From contig OY365816.1 of NCBI GenBank assembly GCA_959347315.1, forward strand, positions 27,469,215 through 27,533,214: DNA of 64,000 nt, in the 5' to 3' direction. The translations under genes and the position numbers were made by a program. Below are positions 22,801-36,297 of this stretch, one piece after another. The notes under the pieces are model-generated. The model saw only the letters and a list, made by a program, of their open reading frames with translations, made no database searches and was not told where the DNA came from. The stretch comes from Bimastos eiseni. Its lineage: Eukaryota > Annelida > Clitellata > Crassiclitellata > Lumbricidae. Position 1 is the stretch's first letter. Each line of letters opens with the position of its first letter.

Positions 22801-24839
22801 TTCGTCGATGATATCCGTGCGTATTAATTTAAAATACTTTATGAACAATGTTTAATTTATTTTGCGAGTCTTTTATATATTCATTGACATACAGTTAATG
22901 AATTTAATTCATTTGTCTTTATAACGATTTATTCATACGTCCGTTACTGCAATTTTCGCCATCCATCGTTAATTATTAATAGGCCTAAACTGGATTAACG
23001 ACGCGCCTAAACAAACAAATCTAGCTCAAAAGCGCCTAACAGATAAGTCTAGTCATAATAAATTTTGAAGAAATAAGTCTTACAGCGATAATTTTTAAGG
23101 TTTGCCAATTAAGTCCGGCAGGTAATTCCATTCAAGGTGACTAGCGGAAATGCAAGGTTTCCACATTTTTTCAAGTGGTCATGTGGCAAATAGGCGATTC
23201 CGGGTCATTAGTGGGCCATTAGAGGGCCAGTAAGGGGTCATTATTTCATTTCCAGAATATCGGAATTTTTCTATAAAATTCACTATTAGTTTGAGATGAA
23301 TATCGCAGACCTTGTCTGGATTGGAGAAATGCACAAGGTTGAGGCCCACACATTTATAGATAGAGATGTAAGCAACTTATAAACAAAGGCGCATTACTCC
23401 TTGACAACAGTGGCATCTCTATGATAAAGGGAAGTGTGTTCCAGGTGGAAGGGCCAACAACCGAGAAGATGGTCGAGGTTTTTGTGTGCACGGGGCACCA
23501 GAAGCTCGCCAAGCATCAAGCACATGAATATTACCGCACATAGCACTTAATGCTATAGAACAAGTCCAATTCCGTCTAAGATGCCCGTGACTGCCCTGCC
23601 TAAGGGTCCCAAAATTTCTGTGCCTAAGAGCCCTGAATTTCTTTGCCAGTGGGCCCGGTATTTCTCTGCCTATATAGGGTCCGGAATTTCTCTACCTATA
23701 AGGGGCCCGGAGTTTGACCCAGAGGAAGTCAATTTGGGTTTGCCTGTAGGCAACCACCATACATGTAGAGCCTATTAGCATAATATGACCCCGCGTTAAG
23801 ACGTTTTTCTTTTTAGTTTGTTCTGCAGCGCTGTTTGTAATGCTGATGACTTTTCAAGAAGTAGCCTAGCCTTCTGAGAAGACCCAAAAGCATCATGCAT
23901 ATACAGATCAAGCCTAATCACTAGGGCTGCCGCGAGTACCAGAGTACTCGCGAGTAGTCGATTCCAAAAATTAATCGAGTAAATTTCTTTACTCGAGTAC
24001 TCGCATGCTTCCCTCTTCCTGTCTGAAAAGTGCAATTTCCGGTTCCAGAAGGCTACCTGAAGCCTATATTTTATATTTTGCGTAACAAAAAACTAGAATT
24101 TTTTGTTTCTTTGGCTGATCAGTAGCTTTTTAGTTGTTTCATTGGAGATTTAATTTTATTGATGCACCAGAGTTTTAGTTAGAACATATTATATGCTATA
24201 GTCTACTTAGTCTATCTGTAGTCTACAGCATGGTGTTTAGTAGAAACCATGCAGCTTGTATGAGGCACTTCCGATATTAACGAGCTAAGCTACTCGGCCG
24301 AGTACTCGACTCCAAAACTACTAGTTAAATAACATGTGTTATTAAATAAACATGTGTTATTAAAACTACTCGTTAGCGGCAGTCCTACTAATAATTTTAA
24401 TCAAGCAATCACCACGTGGTGGCCTAACGAAGCAGGATAAGGTTAACAGGATGGGAAGCGTCTTTAAAAAATCGGCATGATGGATGAATATATGCACTGA
24501 CAGCACTGTATGCGTCTGGGACGTAAGGGTCGTATGGATAATGGATTTGGCATCAGACCAGCAGTTCCAGAAGAACACGCTATAGATATTATACTGTGCT
24601 GCTATAGCAGGTATAGACAGATTTATTTCAAATTCGAACTCACGCTACAGTTGTTACGTCTACCGTCTAAACGTGGCACTCACTGTATAGACCCAGCAGG
24701 GAATACTATACAAACACACTATAATGGCCAATCGACAACAATATTATATTATCTGAAATCATATCTCACACGCTTTACACGTTGTGGTAACACATGTTAG
24801 AATCACTGGCACATAGGCCTCCATCGACACATACACTCG

Positions 24840-24905
<66 letters not shown>

Positions 24906-25339
24906 AATCACCAACTCCGCCACTGATAATACTGTGCCAGTGCCAGTGCCAAGCCTGGATAAAGGAGGAGGGCGACGCTAATGGTCTTCGTTACCACGCA
25001 GTGTCGTTAAACTGCAACAACCACCAAATTCAAATGGTCTTACCAGCAATCCCAGTAACGTAGGTAGTCGATTCCATAGACTGTCTGTGCCGTGGTGTCC
25101 GTCGTGGCTGTGGTGGTAGCAATGCAGCTGCAGTGTTGGCAGTAAGCATCGGACAGACCGTTGTAGCGGGGACTATCCAGGGAGGGAGCGAAGAGGCGGG
25201 CCTCCCTCAGGTCAAGGGTCAGACGGTCACCGTTGCTTAGGAGACCCTCATGGTCAGCAGACATCGAGGGGGAAGAGGTGATCGGCGGTAGAGGGGGATG
25301 ATGATGACCAGTGTAGGCGTTGACCATTCGAATGACCAC
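19875..25339 (-). CDS. TSC22 domain family protein (5' exons unresolved)
   Basis: Three coding exons in phase: 25044-25339, 21808-21853 and 19875-20075 (stop TAA). The last exon begins DLLKNHLMFAVREEVRALNE and continues with a leucine zipper and an ASPETL motif; it is the TSC-box/zipper of TSC22D1-4, GILZ and Drosophila bunched. The 46-nt exon gives STVAIENKIEQAL, the phrase that precedes the TSC-box in this family and sits in its own exon there. The first listed exon (LFAPSLDSPRYNGLSDAYC, then a Thr-rich tract) is supported by good splice sites and phase only. Its acceptor implies at least one more upstream exon; M5 could alternatively be a start. Family members dimerise through the zipper and modulate transcription and growth signalling. 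Several MITEs and a hAT element lie in the introns. Confidence 0.85.
20114..20150. repeat. Perfect 16-bp hairpin in TSC22D intron
   Basis: CTGATCCAACGAAGTC (20114-20129) pairs perfectly with GACTTCGTTGGATCAG (20135-20150) across a 5-nt loop. In the sense of the gene it ends 38 nt before the 3' splice site of the last TSC22D exon. Confidence 0.8.
20426..20575. mobile_element. Probable MITE, CAGRGGCGGC ends
   Basis: CCAGGGGCGGCC at the left and GCCGCCTCTG at the right are imperfect inverted repeats flanked by GATTAG on both sides. The interior holds a C-run and fragments such as CAGACCCCTCTGATTGGG. Short and non-coding. Confidence 0.45.
20822..20890. repeat. (TA)n with TGTATA interruptions
   Basis: Simple repeat in a TSC22D intron. 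Confidence 0.85.
22240..22330 (-). repeat. LINE 3' tail fragment
   Basis: The reverse complement reads AGCGCTCGTGAATAAGCTAG, then TGCGATTGGTTTTCAAGTGACG, matching the tail at 19060-19120. Confidence 0.5.
23580..23712. repeat. About 33-bp tandem repeat, four units
   Basis: Units have the pattern CTGCCTAAGGGTCCCAAAAT plus TTCTGTG, with drift. A short open frame shows the repeated phrase but no gene model supports it. Confidence 0.7.
23922..24387. mobile_element. Non-autonomous hAT-like element, TAGGRCTGCCGC ends
   Basis: The left end TAGGGCTGCCGCGAGTAC and right end (reversed) TAGGACTGCCGCTAACGAGT are inverted repeats. The 8-bp flanks CTAATCAC and CTAATAAT agree at six positions, as expected for an aged hAT target duplication. 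The interior has repeated ACTCGAGTACTCG palindromes near both ends. No transposase. Confidence 0.65.
24848..24902. repeat. (TA)n microsatellite
   Basis: Uninterrupted TA for about 54 bp. Confidence 0.95.
24905..25020 (+). repeat. Dispersed repeat family D, 5' part
   Basis: Shares CCAGTGCCA, TGGATAAAGGAGGAGGGCGACRCTAATG and TTACCACGCAG with 45340-45460 and 37225-37350. It ends 24 bp before the 3' border of a TSC22D exon. Confidence 0.6.
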
Positions 25340-26422
25340 CTGTCAGATGGAGGGAAAAACGGTGTCGATTATATTATTATGTGGGATTCAACTAAAGGTT
25401 ACGGGAGCTTAGCCTATATACATATCAATCAATCAATCAATCAATCAACCAACCAATTAGTCAACCAACCAATCAATAAATCGATCAATCGTCAGTCAGT
25501 CCAATAATCAAGCAATGTTGTTTCTTGATCTCAGCGGAAGAATGTGTGACTAAAAGGCAAACGTTTTTATTCAAAAGGAGACGGAACAACAGACTATATA
25601 CAGGGTAGAAATGGACCCAAAAGTGATCGGCCTTTCTTGGACAGTACACGCCTATAAGCGGCGGTATAACGAGACAATTTAGATTGAAAGGCATAAACTT
25701 AACTAGTTAAATAGCAGACGATCAATACACACGTGTTATTCACACGTGAAATTGATATATATGCATACATAGTATACACAGTATTACATACAAACATACC
25801 TACGAACAACGCATGCACATATCGCGTCCTGCTACAGTGATTTCTTCTGCTTTCCGACATTGCTCGCGAATACTTGTAGCGCCTCCATTCGGTTAAAGTG
25901 CAACCTTGAACACCTCTTTTAACAACGTTAACGCCAAATAAATACGGCACGTAAGGCCGTTAGTATAATGACCTTGGCACCTTGCGAGGCCTATTATATC
26001 TGTTACTTGCTGCAGAAAGGTGACGAAACAATTGCATCTGTTACGTCTGGATTCAATAACATGACACGCAATTATCCAAGAGGTACTTTATTTAAAGGCT
26101 CATATCCCTGTCTCTACCTCTCTCTGCCTTTGTCTGTATGTCTGTCTGTCTGTCTCACTCCTAGACCGAAATAACGCTTTAGCTTCATATAATTACATGA
26201 TATATGATGCAAGTAAGTAAGACAATAAGAGGTGCTCTTATGTTTTTTGAAGAAGGAAAGCTCATCTGAAGAGTTAGTGAATCGTATTGACTTAGACCTG
26301 GCATATGAGTGCGGGCGGCCAGTTCTCTCCCTCGCCTTCTCAGCTTCCCACCGACAGTGTTGGCACGTGTCACAAGTAGGGTGCTTAATGATAATGCATA
26401 CCGTAGGGTATTCATGTAATGT

Positions 26423-26719
26423 AGGGAGGGAGGAAGGAAGGGAGGGAGGGAGACACCTAGCGAGGCCTGAACGAAAACAAACATACGATCCTTCTATTCA
26501 CAGCTGCGATTACACTTTGGACGAACATTGAATCAGTGGATCACATGAATATATAATATATATATACATGTATATACAATTATACATACATACAGAAATA
26601 CAGAAATACAGAGATAGCTATATATATGCTTATGTCTGTGGAAAAGTAGGTTCGCAGGTAATTGGGTATGCGATGGATGGATGGATGGATGGATGGATGG
26701 ATGGATGGATGGATGGATG
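26423..26719. repeat. (GGGA)n and (GATG)n microsatellites
   Basis: GGGAGGGAGG-type run near 26423-26451 and about twelve copies of GATG at 26671-26719. Confidence 0.85.
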
Positions 26720-26912
26720 AGGATGCAAGGATGGACGAATGCATAATTAATCCAATAACTACTTATAGTTCATAAAACCCATGTAAACACGATGAAGTAG
26801 AGTGCACTTTAGACGAACCAAGAGATCGCAGGAGCTTCAAATCTTCGCATGGACAGAAATCTACGTCGAAATGTATGCTCCAAAGGCGACTCTCTGAACC
26901 GAATCAGCTATA

Positions 26913-26914
26913 AT

Positions 26915-26978
<64 letters not shown>

Positions 26979-27046
26979 GGCAGGCAGGCAGGCAGACAGG
27001 CAGGCAGGCAGGCAGGCAGGCGGACGGACGGACGGACGGACGGACA
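26913..27046. repeat. Graded (GACA)n-(GGCA)n-(CGGA)n microsatellite
   Basis: Sixteen or so GACA units pass into GGCA units and then GGAC units with the same 4-bp register, as if the repeat mutated and spread in blocks. Confidence 0.9.
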
Positions 27047-27529
27047 GAGAAACAGACAGTTTGAAGTACACAGACAGCCAACGACCGTTCTCCTTGTCAA
27101 GATTTTTTCACTGATAATACGGCCCGATGAAAGTATACGAACTGTTGATTCGGAAGGACGTTCAACTCTCAGGTAAATATCCTCTCAACAAATCAAACAC
27201 AGTCTTCCAGAGCGACAGCGAAGCCTCACATGCAATCATAATAATTTTATGTATCTGCTAAGACTATGCCTTATTACGTGCAATATATATATATTATAAT
27301 ATATATATTATAGAGAGAGAGAGAGAGAGAGATAGTAAGGCTGAGGCCTACAGCTAATCTATATATGTCACAGAGTCTTAGTAACATATATACTTGTACC
27401 TATATACACGCACACACACACACACACACACACACCAGTACGCACATACGTACACCCTACTCAAATACCAACGAACACACCATGGCGCGTACACCTACCA
27501 ATGTCACCTTCAAATTTTTTAGATTTAAC

Positions 27530-27760
27530 GTGTTTAAGAAATTTTTGGTCAACATTTAATAAATGGTTCACACTTTTGTGAGAAGGTGCGAGCTGAATGC
27601 GATGATTGCTGAATGAAGACCATGTCTAAAAAGTCTTTCATGGTGCTAAGCTCTGATAACCTAAGAAAAGTCTCTTGTCTAAAGGTAAATAAGGCGACGT
27701 ATCAGCCAAGGAACCAAAGTTTCTGGAGTAAGGGTTGTAAGGTAGACCTCAGCCGACTAT
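27530..27760 (+). repeat. Dispersed repeat, partner of 10920-11150
   Basis: Same ordered blocks as 10920-11150, including ACCTAAGAAAAGTC and GACGTATCAGCCA. Confidence 0.55.
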
Positions 27761-27846
27761 ATATATATAATATATATATACACTCTAAATATATATACTC
27801 TAATATATATATATATATTTAGAGTGTGTAGGCCTATATATAAAGC

Positions 27847-27877
<31 letters not shown>

Positions 27878-28554
27878 ATATAAAGGAGACTCGATTTACG
27901 TAGTTTCATGAAAATAAATCGTGACTTGTTACTTTTTGCCAAATAAATTCTGTGCGATGGCTCCACGAACCGTGTGCTCGCGCATATGAACACAGCTTAG
28001 AGGGAACATTGACACCTATACACACGTCCACAACACATACTCACACACACATACACACACAGACAGACAGTGAAAGGGAGAGAGAGAGAGACGCGCGCAC
28101 AAACATACTCACACACACACACAGACACAATTTACTGCAAGTGGCTAAGTAAGTAAAGAAAGTCGGTAACTTTAAAAAGTGAGTGGTCGAATTGATGACA
28201 CTGTCGTGGTGTACATAATATTTACCCGCAGCTCATAAATGCTTCTGACTGACGGATCTATTATGTAATCATAACAGGTCTACATACATGAAATATTAAT
28301 ATGCACCCATATTACAATTGAGATCTTATGCTACGTTTTCATGCAGCTTTAAAAAGTCAAACAATGCATATATATATATATATATAATATAATATATATG
28401 TTACTTATGTATTATGACTATGATTATATAATACATGTCCTCAAGAGCGAAGCCCGCTTCATCAGGCAGAATCCATCAGTGTTATAAACACATATAATAT
28501 GTAGGCATATATATATAATAAATTTGCTCATCATAAAATTATGATTCATTTTCA

Positions 28555-28582
28555 TATATATATATATATATATTATGTTAGC

Positions 28583-28650
<68 letters not shown>

Positions 28651-28670
28651 ATTATATAATATATATATAC
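28555..28670. repeat. (TA)n microsatellite cluster
   Basis: Several TA runs, the longest from about 28587 to 28640. Confidence 0.9.
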
Positions 28671-29838
28671 CCATTATATCGCTTGTCATGTTTGTCATAA
28701 AAATTATATGCTTGAGTCCTTGGATCAAATAAATCCCAATTTTCCGCCCTAGTGATCTGCTTGACAAACACACACACAACACAAACACACACCTATTCAC
28801 ACACACACAGCGAACGATAGGTGACTATAGGAGATGAGAGGAATTGCAATTGAAGTCCTTGCTTAACGTCCATCTTTCTTAACGAGTGTTTTAAGTTCGG
28901 GGTGAGGTCGAAAAATGAACAGATCGCTAAAGTAAAGACGAACGAAGGTCAAGATCGAACAGTGTTAATATGTCACCCACAGAACAACTACGGACTGACG
29001 ACATTGCCTAGTCTATTGACCCATGGAACATCTATTCGGTGGGTTGAATCTCCAACCACACTGACAACGAAGACACTGAGCGTGACACTCCCCCCCTCTC
29101 GGGATGGACCAAACCCATGGCTGTCTGTGATACAGGCAACGATGCTACCAAATCGGCCACACGTGTCTATATATACCTGGTACTAACTGCTAAGTAGTGT
29201 ACATTATATCATTAGTAGGTTACTATCTCGACCACTCAAAGTCACTAATATTACCATTAGTATTAACTACACTCATATAATAATTGTACTGTTGCCATCA
29301 GTATCAACTACTTATAACTATATAACTTTTATACCAGTTGGTATTAATATTAACTACTTATAGCTGCTATTAGTTTCTACCGTTATATATTAGTATTTAA
29401 ACTATCGTATACTTCTGCTAGTATCAGGCATTCTCTAACAGTAATATTATAACCAGCGTTGAATAGTGCACTTCTGTTGATAAGATAAGCAATATGACTC
29501 AGTGTGTCGTTGCTCCTTTGCCATAGAATGAAATCGGTCTGAACCGGTTCCGTTATAGTCAAAGACGAACACATTTTGATGTTTTATTATAAGTATGCTT
29601 AGCCCAGTTCTTTAACCGAACTATTAATAACCTGTTTTATACATACGTTTCGATGAATCTGTGGCATATAAATTACATAAAAACTGTAACAACAACTCGG
29701 ACATACACACTGTGAACTCATAAATTACATTGCTGAAAAATTATTCATTAACTAACTTCGCTGCTGTTTGCCCTGTGACAAGAGCCAGTCCAAATCCTTG
29801 ATAAAGGAGTAGAGCGACGGATGTTATTATTATTATTA

Positions 29839-29869
<31 letters not shown>

Positions 29870-29984
29870 AAATGAATTTTGCGAATATGTCTACAGTTCT
29901 GTCTAACTGGGGATGAGGGCGGTGTAGTGAGTAACGGATGCCCACACTAGAAGAGCAGATGAAGGAGTTCGATCGCCGCTATCA

Positions 29985-30047
29985 CATAAGGTTGACTAGT
30001 CCTTGTTTCGCTGGCGATGGCTAAATCAGATGTATAACGTGATGGCG
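29985..30047 (+). repeat. Dispersed repeat family D, middle part, cut by the gap
   Basis: AAGGTTGACTAGTCCTTGTT and TGGCTAAATCAGATGTATAA match 37690-37750 and 58935-58990. The copy runs straight into the N gap. An upstream piece of the family (GATAAAGGAGTAGAGCGACG) is at 29795-29820. Confidence 0.6.
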
Positions 30048-30247
30048 NNNNNNNNNNNNNNNNNNNNNNNNNNNNNNNNNNNNNNNNNNNNNNNNNNNNN
30101 NNNNNNNNNNNNNNNNNNNNNNNNNNNNNNNNNNNNNNNNNNNNNNNNNNNNNNNNNNNNNNNNNNNNNNNNNNNNNNNNNNNNNNNNNNNNNNNNNNNN
30201 NNNNNNNNNNNNNNNNNNNNNNNNNNNNNNNNNNNNNNNNNNNNNNN
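30048..30247. other. Assembly gap (200 N)
   Basis: Exactly 200 N characters, which usually marks a scaffold join of unknown true length. Repeat D enters on the left and a retrotransposon fragment follows on the right. Confidence 0.98.
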
Positions 30248-30299
30248 CAGCCTTCCTGGTTATTTGTCAAAAATACGAAAGTTTCCTATCCCGGATCGA

Positions 30300-30800
30300 A
30301 TTAAGTAAATTCCTTTCTACCTTCTGACAGCGTCTGAGAGTCATACGAAGATTTGTATCTCTCCTTTCTTTACAACCATAGTCCATGCGTGCTTTCATCT
30401 TTGTCGCATTAACTACTGCAATTCACTGCTTGCTAGGCTTCCCAAGGCACGCTCATCTTCCCTGCAGTCGGTTATGAACTCGGCAGCCAGGCTCATAAGA
30501 ACTCAACAGGGTCTAACCCCTAAACATCCTGTGTCTGCTGTCTCCAGACTCTCCTCCCACCCTCTACGCTCTGTGGATCGACTTGATCTCCTTGTTCCAG
30601 TGCTATGACCCAACACTGTGCCTTTGCCATTGTGGACCATTCCCATAATCATCCAGAACCAGGTTTTGCTATTTCACGTACCCTCATCCATTCGTTGCAA
30701 AAGACTTTCTTATTTCCTCTGCGCTGTCACGCTGCAAGCGCTTCTGAATTGCTAGTACTGTTAGAAGCGCTATATAAATGATCAGATACGACACGTTACA
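30300..30800 (+). mobile_element. L2/CR1-like retrotransposon 3' end with reverse-transcriptase remnant
   Basis: Codons 30372-30605 give TIVHACFHLCRINYCNSLLA and SLQSVMNSAARLIRT, which match the thumb-side block of L2/CR1-type reverse transcriptases (SRLDYCNSLLYGLP...LQxVQNxAARLI). Stop TGA at 30606-30608. The tail AGAAGCGCTATATAAATGAT follows near 30760. The 5' part is missing, probably in or beyond the gap. Confidence 0.8.
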
Positions 30801-31392
30801 TTGGCAGTCTTCACGACCCATTCATTCGTTTTCTTAGCTGTCCACTGTATGATAAGAATCTACCGTAAGAAATCAACTTGAAATTAAACGAAGAAATTAC
30901 ATGACTCCTATGTAATGCCCCGCGCCATGCATATATGCCTACGTTCAAGGCTTCACCCACCTGTTCTAGATAGTCCTCGCCGCACAAATCCGCAGCCTAC
31001 AGACCCTACAATAGAGTCCAACGATAAAAGCTCAATAATAACGGTCCATTCTGTCCCTTGTGAAACACATCCTTCTGGTCGTGTATAGCCTTAACTCGTC
31101 TGCAAAAGATAAACTGTCTTTTGACCTCACAGCGCAACCTTACGCATGCGCTCGGCAACGCGGACTATAGGCCTGTATTGGTATTTATATAACCTATTAT
31201 ATATATATGCGAAGAAATTGTATAACTACAATGCAATTGTAAGCGTAGGCCTATATAAAGTTATATGCTCAAGACAACTCAGGCCGCATATACTCGTCGC
31301 TCGTCGGCCGTCGCTGCTGTATAGTATAATATATATATATATATAGTGTCAGAGCCCGAAGCCTATAATTTAGATAAACGTACATAATATCG

Positions 31393-32146
<754 letters not shown>

Positions 32147-32309
32147 GGGCCAAGAATACAAGGACAAAGACCGACAAACGAGGGAGCATTCTCTACGACA
32201 ACAAGAAGTTCAATGCCAAAATGAATGATGGGATGATCCCTTAGCCTTGGAAGCATAAGAGAATTAACGATCATCTAAAGGTTAGGTAGTTCTCAGAAAT
32301 CAGGCTATG

Positions 32310-32379
32310 TAGGCCTATATAAATAATAATAATAATGTTATTATTATTGTTATTATTGTTAATAATAATAATAACAATT

Positions 32380-32412
<33 letters not shown>

Positions 32413-32436
32413 ATAATAATAATAATAATAATAATA

Positions 32437-32471
<35 letters not shown>
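32310..32471. repeat. Trinucleotide block (AAT, ACT, ATT)
   Basis: (AAT)n, (TTA)n, (CTA)n and (ATT)n runs in sequence; the flanking AAT and ATT halves could fold on each other. Confidence 0.9.
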
Positions 32472-34139
32472 GAATCAGAGGTTAGGTCCAAAGGGTTGTC
32501 CTTGAAAGATCAGAGTAAAGTTTCCAGAGGGCCAGCTAGACTATATAGAGGAAGCAACAAGCGGAAGACCTACCTTTAATCTCTTTGGGATACAAGGTGG
32601 TAAAATCCGCGAAAATTACTCCAAGAAATCCTGTAGCGTAATTATTGCTTTCGTAGCGGTCAGTCCTAACAACAAAAACCTAGGACTTCTATCGTTCTTC
32701 TTATTGCGGTAACTTAATCAACAAGACTGCGTTTGGTAGGCCCTAAACGCAGGCAAAATTCATCTCTGTGCTATTATAAAACCTAACCAAATGCAGTGCA
32801 TCTGAACGTTTTTCTCTAGCGATCGTATTGCTTCTAGCACGCTCAGTATCCAAATATCCAGCGCTACAGCACGCGTTTTGTTCTGTTGTAACACCTGCGA
32901 GTATTTGCTATGAGAATTGTTTGCACTGCTTATAAAACACGACTCCTAACGGGATACCTTTCCATACTCGCATAGACTAAGAAGCGCCATTGGCTCGTAC
33001 GGACGGCGCCGACGTAACCCCGCTCCTCCTCTCACTCAAGGCTACACGGATGCGTGCAGGCAAGGCTACGAAATTCCGGTACGAGGTTAAGGTCGTTTCA
33101 CCGAGTCCTAATAATAATGGTGATGTACGATACCGCTGGCAAACATGGCGCAGTTAACAGCTGCGTCGGATCCAACGTCCAGAGTCCGTTAAATGGGACA
33201 GAATCCAGCGTATACCGAAACATGGGCTACGGCAGGAACTGTATTCGCTCTGAGCTGAAGCTTTCCACTTCTAGTCTGCTATTGATATGAATGCTGATTG
33301 TTGTCCGGCTTTATCCAGGCTTTGGACTGGCACTGCCGGATTACACGCATAGATGTGAACATCTGAACGTCGAGGATCGCATTTGTTAAAAAGTAGCTGT
33401 AATATTGCGTTGTGGACAACACTAAAGTGAACTAGGACTAAGCCTAACTAAGGGTAGCAAATAACTTGACGGACAAAATTTAATGACAGCGGAGATAATT
33501 TATTCGTACCCGTCGCCGCCAATGAAATGGCTGGCATCAGGAACTGATGATGACGATGATATATTATTTGTATGGCTCGAGTTAGCGGCCTCGTAGCAGC
33601 AGCGAAAAAAAGGCATACGCCTGGCCAATGGCACAGATCAGATCAGATTGTAGCGGCCTGTCTACTCACGTCTTTTATCAGCACCAGTTCAGAGGTGCAA
33701 CACCCGTTTCCAGTTAGCGGGTGTATCGCGAATCTGGTCGACTAGAAACGATGACAAAGATCCGGATTCCACCCTATAGACTAAGATTATGTAGCTTGAG
33801 CAAGTGAATGAGTCGGTCGGTGAGCCAATGAAATGACTCAAATGAGTGAGAGTTTATTAAAGTAGCATTTCCGTATGACTAACAGCTCAGGAAGTTGAGT
33901 CTCAGATCATGAGATAACACTTCTAAGTTCTATTTCCTGAACTTTCCACACGCTGGCTAAGCCTACTGTCCATCGGAAATAAATTGTCGTAAATGAAAAA
34001 AAGAACACTTCTACTGCCTCATGCTGGTTTAGCCGTTACCCATTATTGGAAGTAAATTGTACTAGATGAAAAGATAAACACTTCCATTCCGTCACGCTGG
34101 TTTAGCCATTACCAATTGGAAATAAATTAGCCATCTGAA

Positions 34140-34310
34140 TTTCATGCGATAGTGTAGTAGTTGGCATGCTGGCAATCGAGAGGTCGATGGTTCAAATGCA
34201 CACCAAGGCAGAAAATTAGTTCAAGAGTAGAGTATCTGGAGGAAAAATCTCAAACCAAATTCATGCACTGGCGGGGATTCGAATCCCGGCAACTATACTC
34301 TCTCGCACCT
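34140..34310 (+). repeat. tRNA-like SINE fragments
   Basis: GATAGTGTAGTAGTTGGCAT resembles an A box and GATGGTTCAAATGC a B box; a second B-box-like GGATTCGAATCCC follows at about 34275. Not a folded functional tRNA. Confidence 0.5.
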
Positions 34311-35508
34311 AGGGAGGAAGCCAAACTCTGCTCGAATACTCAACTCGGCAGAGTACTGTTGTATGTCTACTGAAACAGCGAGTTGGACTCGGACGAAGAA
34401 CACTTGGTTAGAGTACCAATAAAAGTTGGCTTGTGAAAAAAAATCAGAATTCCGATTATTATTTGCTCTGAAAACTAAACTTGGATTTTTTTTACAAAAC
34501 AACAGTCACACTTTTTTCACTTCATCACTCTCAAAGTGAAAATTACAAAACATTGCTCTGAAAATACAGGCCATTAGTTCCACATGTGTGCGGCCAAAAA
34601 TCAAGAGCATGAGACTTTTTAAATATTCGATAGTCGGACTCGGTACAACTCACTCGTAATACTCGGTAATAAACGAAGACTCTCGGTTCATCCCCCCTAA
34701 GAACAGAACCCCAACACATACCTGCACAAAGAACGAATTTATTTCTTACTCAAATATCCTGAAGCCTGGAAACATGAACAGAAAATCAGAGACAGAACAT
34801 CATACAGATCAGAACACAGCAATTAATTAATTGATAATTAAAACTTTCTCATTATGTACAGTGTCGATCAAGCGACTTCAACGGATAATAACGATTAAAC
34901 GCTTAAAATGCTAAATCTTCAATGAAGTAAAACACGGAGTAGTTTTCAACTGCACCAACTGTCATTTTTACACATTAGATTAAAATCTCGTCAGATCAAA
35001 AGCTACACAACCTTAAAAAATTAGTTAATTAGAGGCAAACTCAAGACTCACATCCAAAACAATTAACGGAAATTACTACAAAGCTCATATTCTTCTGAAC
35101 AATTAAACATCGGAAACGATAAATGGAAGCCTGACGAACGCGCAGCCCGTACCAGAAATGACACAATTTTTGGCAAGAAACGTTAAATTTTGCAGCAGAA
35201 ATCACTGCAGCTGCAGACTAACACAGCGTCGAAAACAACGAACTTACTAGACTACTTTATACATCCATTAACTTGGCCATTTCTAATTATTTTTAAGTCA
35301 AAATGTCGTTTACTTAGCTTCAGCATGGTCGTTACACCACCGCATTTGCAGTCCTTTGAATAGATGTCCATGTGCACACAAACATTCAAGTTTGTGATCA
35401 AACACCTCCTGTATGTATGCATGGAAGAAAAATGTGTACATATATACAAATATGTATGCATATATAAATAGAGATTAATAGATGCATGTATGCATATGTG
35501 CATATGTA

Positions 35509-35514
<6 letters not shown>

Positions 35515-35562
<48 letters not shown>
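35515..35562. repeat. (TA)n microsatellite
   Basis: About 23 TA units. Confidence 0.95.
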
Positions 35563-35563
<1 letters not shown>

Positions 35564-36297
35564 CTAAACACATATATAGCATATTTCAAGTACTCAGCAG
35601 ATGCTGACCCAGATAACATTGACATAATTACAAGCATTAACACAAAGACATTTCTACAGATCATTAATGTTTTCAAACTGGAGAACTTTAATTCCCATTA
35701 CCAAAAACCTAACACAAACCAGCTGTGAAGATATGTTTTCCCCATTCGTCCCAGGCTCACTACCGTCGCAACAAAAGTGGGATGCACTGGCTAAATATTA
35801 GTCGCTAAAAACATGGCTAGACAGGATTCTGCAAATAATCACCCACCATCCATAACCAACTTCCAACAACCCTACACAGCAAACCACCAGCATTCCTGCA
35901 CAAAAAACCTCCAGCACAACCAAACTTCCAACATTCCTGGACAACCAAACTTCCTATTTCCCTGCTCACCCAAACCTCCAACAACCAAACTAAGGCAGAT
36001 CAAATTCAATTGTCGAGCATTAAACCAGAGATCACATAAAACACAGTAAAAAAAGCAAACTGCAGAACTTAAACAGAGCACCAGAACACAGCACAATCTT
36101 CAGCGCTGGTCGAAGCACAAGGCGCCAGACTCGCGGTGCCATCAACAACACCAAATAACACCCAAGCACATTACCAATGCCAAACACACACCCAAAACAG
36201 AATCAAGATTCGTATTCATGACTAAATAACACCGCGCGCAAAAAATGTATGATGGTGACGACACACTGGTGTGCCGTCGACCGTGATTGCACCGGTG

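Larger units (their letters stand above)
25340..30047. other. Long repeat-rich stretch without a recognisable gene
   Basis: Contains many microsatellites (listed separately where large), the dispersed repeat at 27530-27760 and TA-rich blocks at 27760-27880. Missing upstream TSC22D exons could lie here. I could not identify one by reading. Confidence 0.35.
32500..36297. other. No gene seen; 33000-33290 is locally GC-richer
   Basis: The section around 32990-33270 has more CpG than its surroundings and, on the minus strand, a CCAAT box (GAGCCAATGGCG, near 32990). It could be a promoter for a minus-strand gene such as the TSC22D locus, but this is only a guess. The rest holds tRNA-like repeats and microsatellites. 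35800-36290 is CA-rich and may be 3' UTR of the next gene. Confidence 0.25.

Noticed and set aside
33054..33290. 78-codon plus-strand open frame in a GC-richer patch
   Set aside because: No domain and no splice partners; the patch is noted only as a possible promoter.
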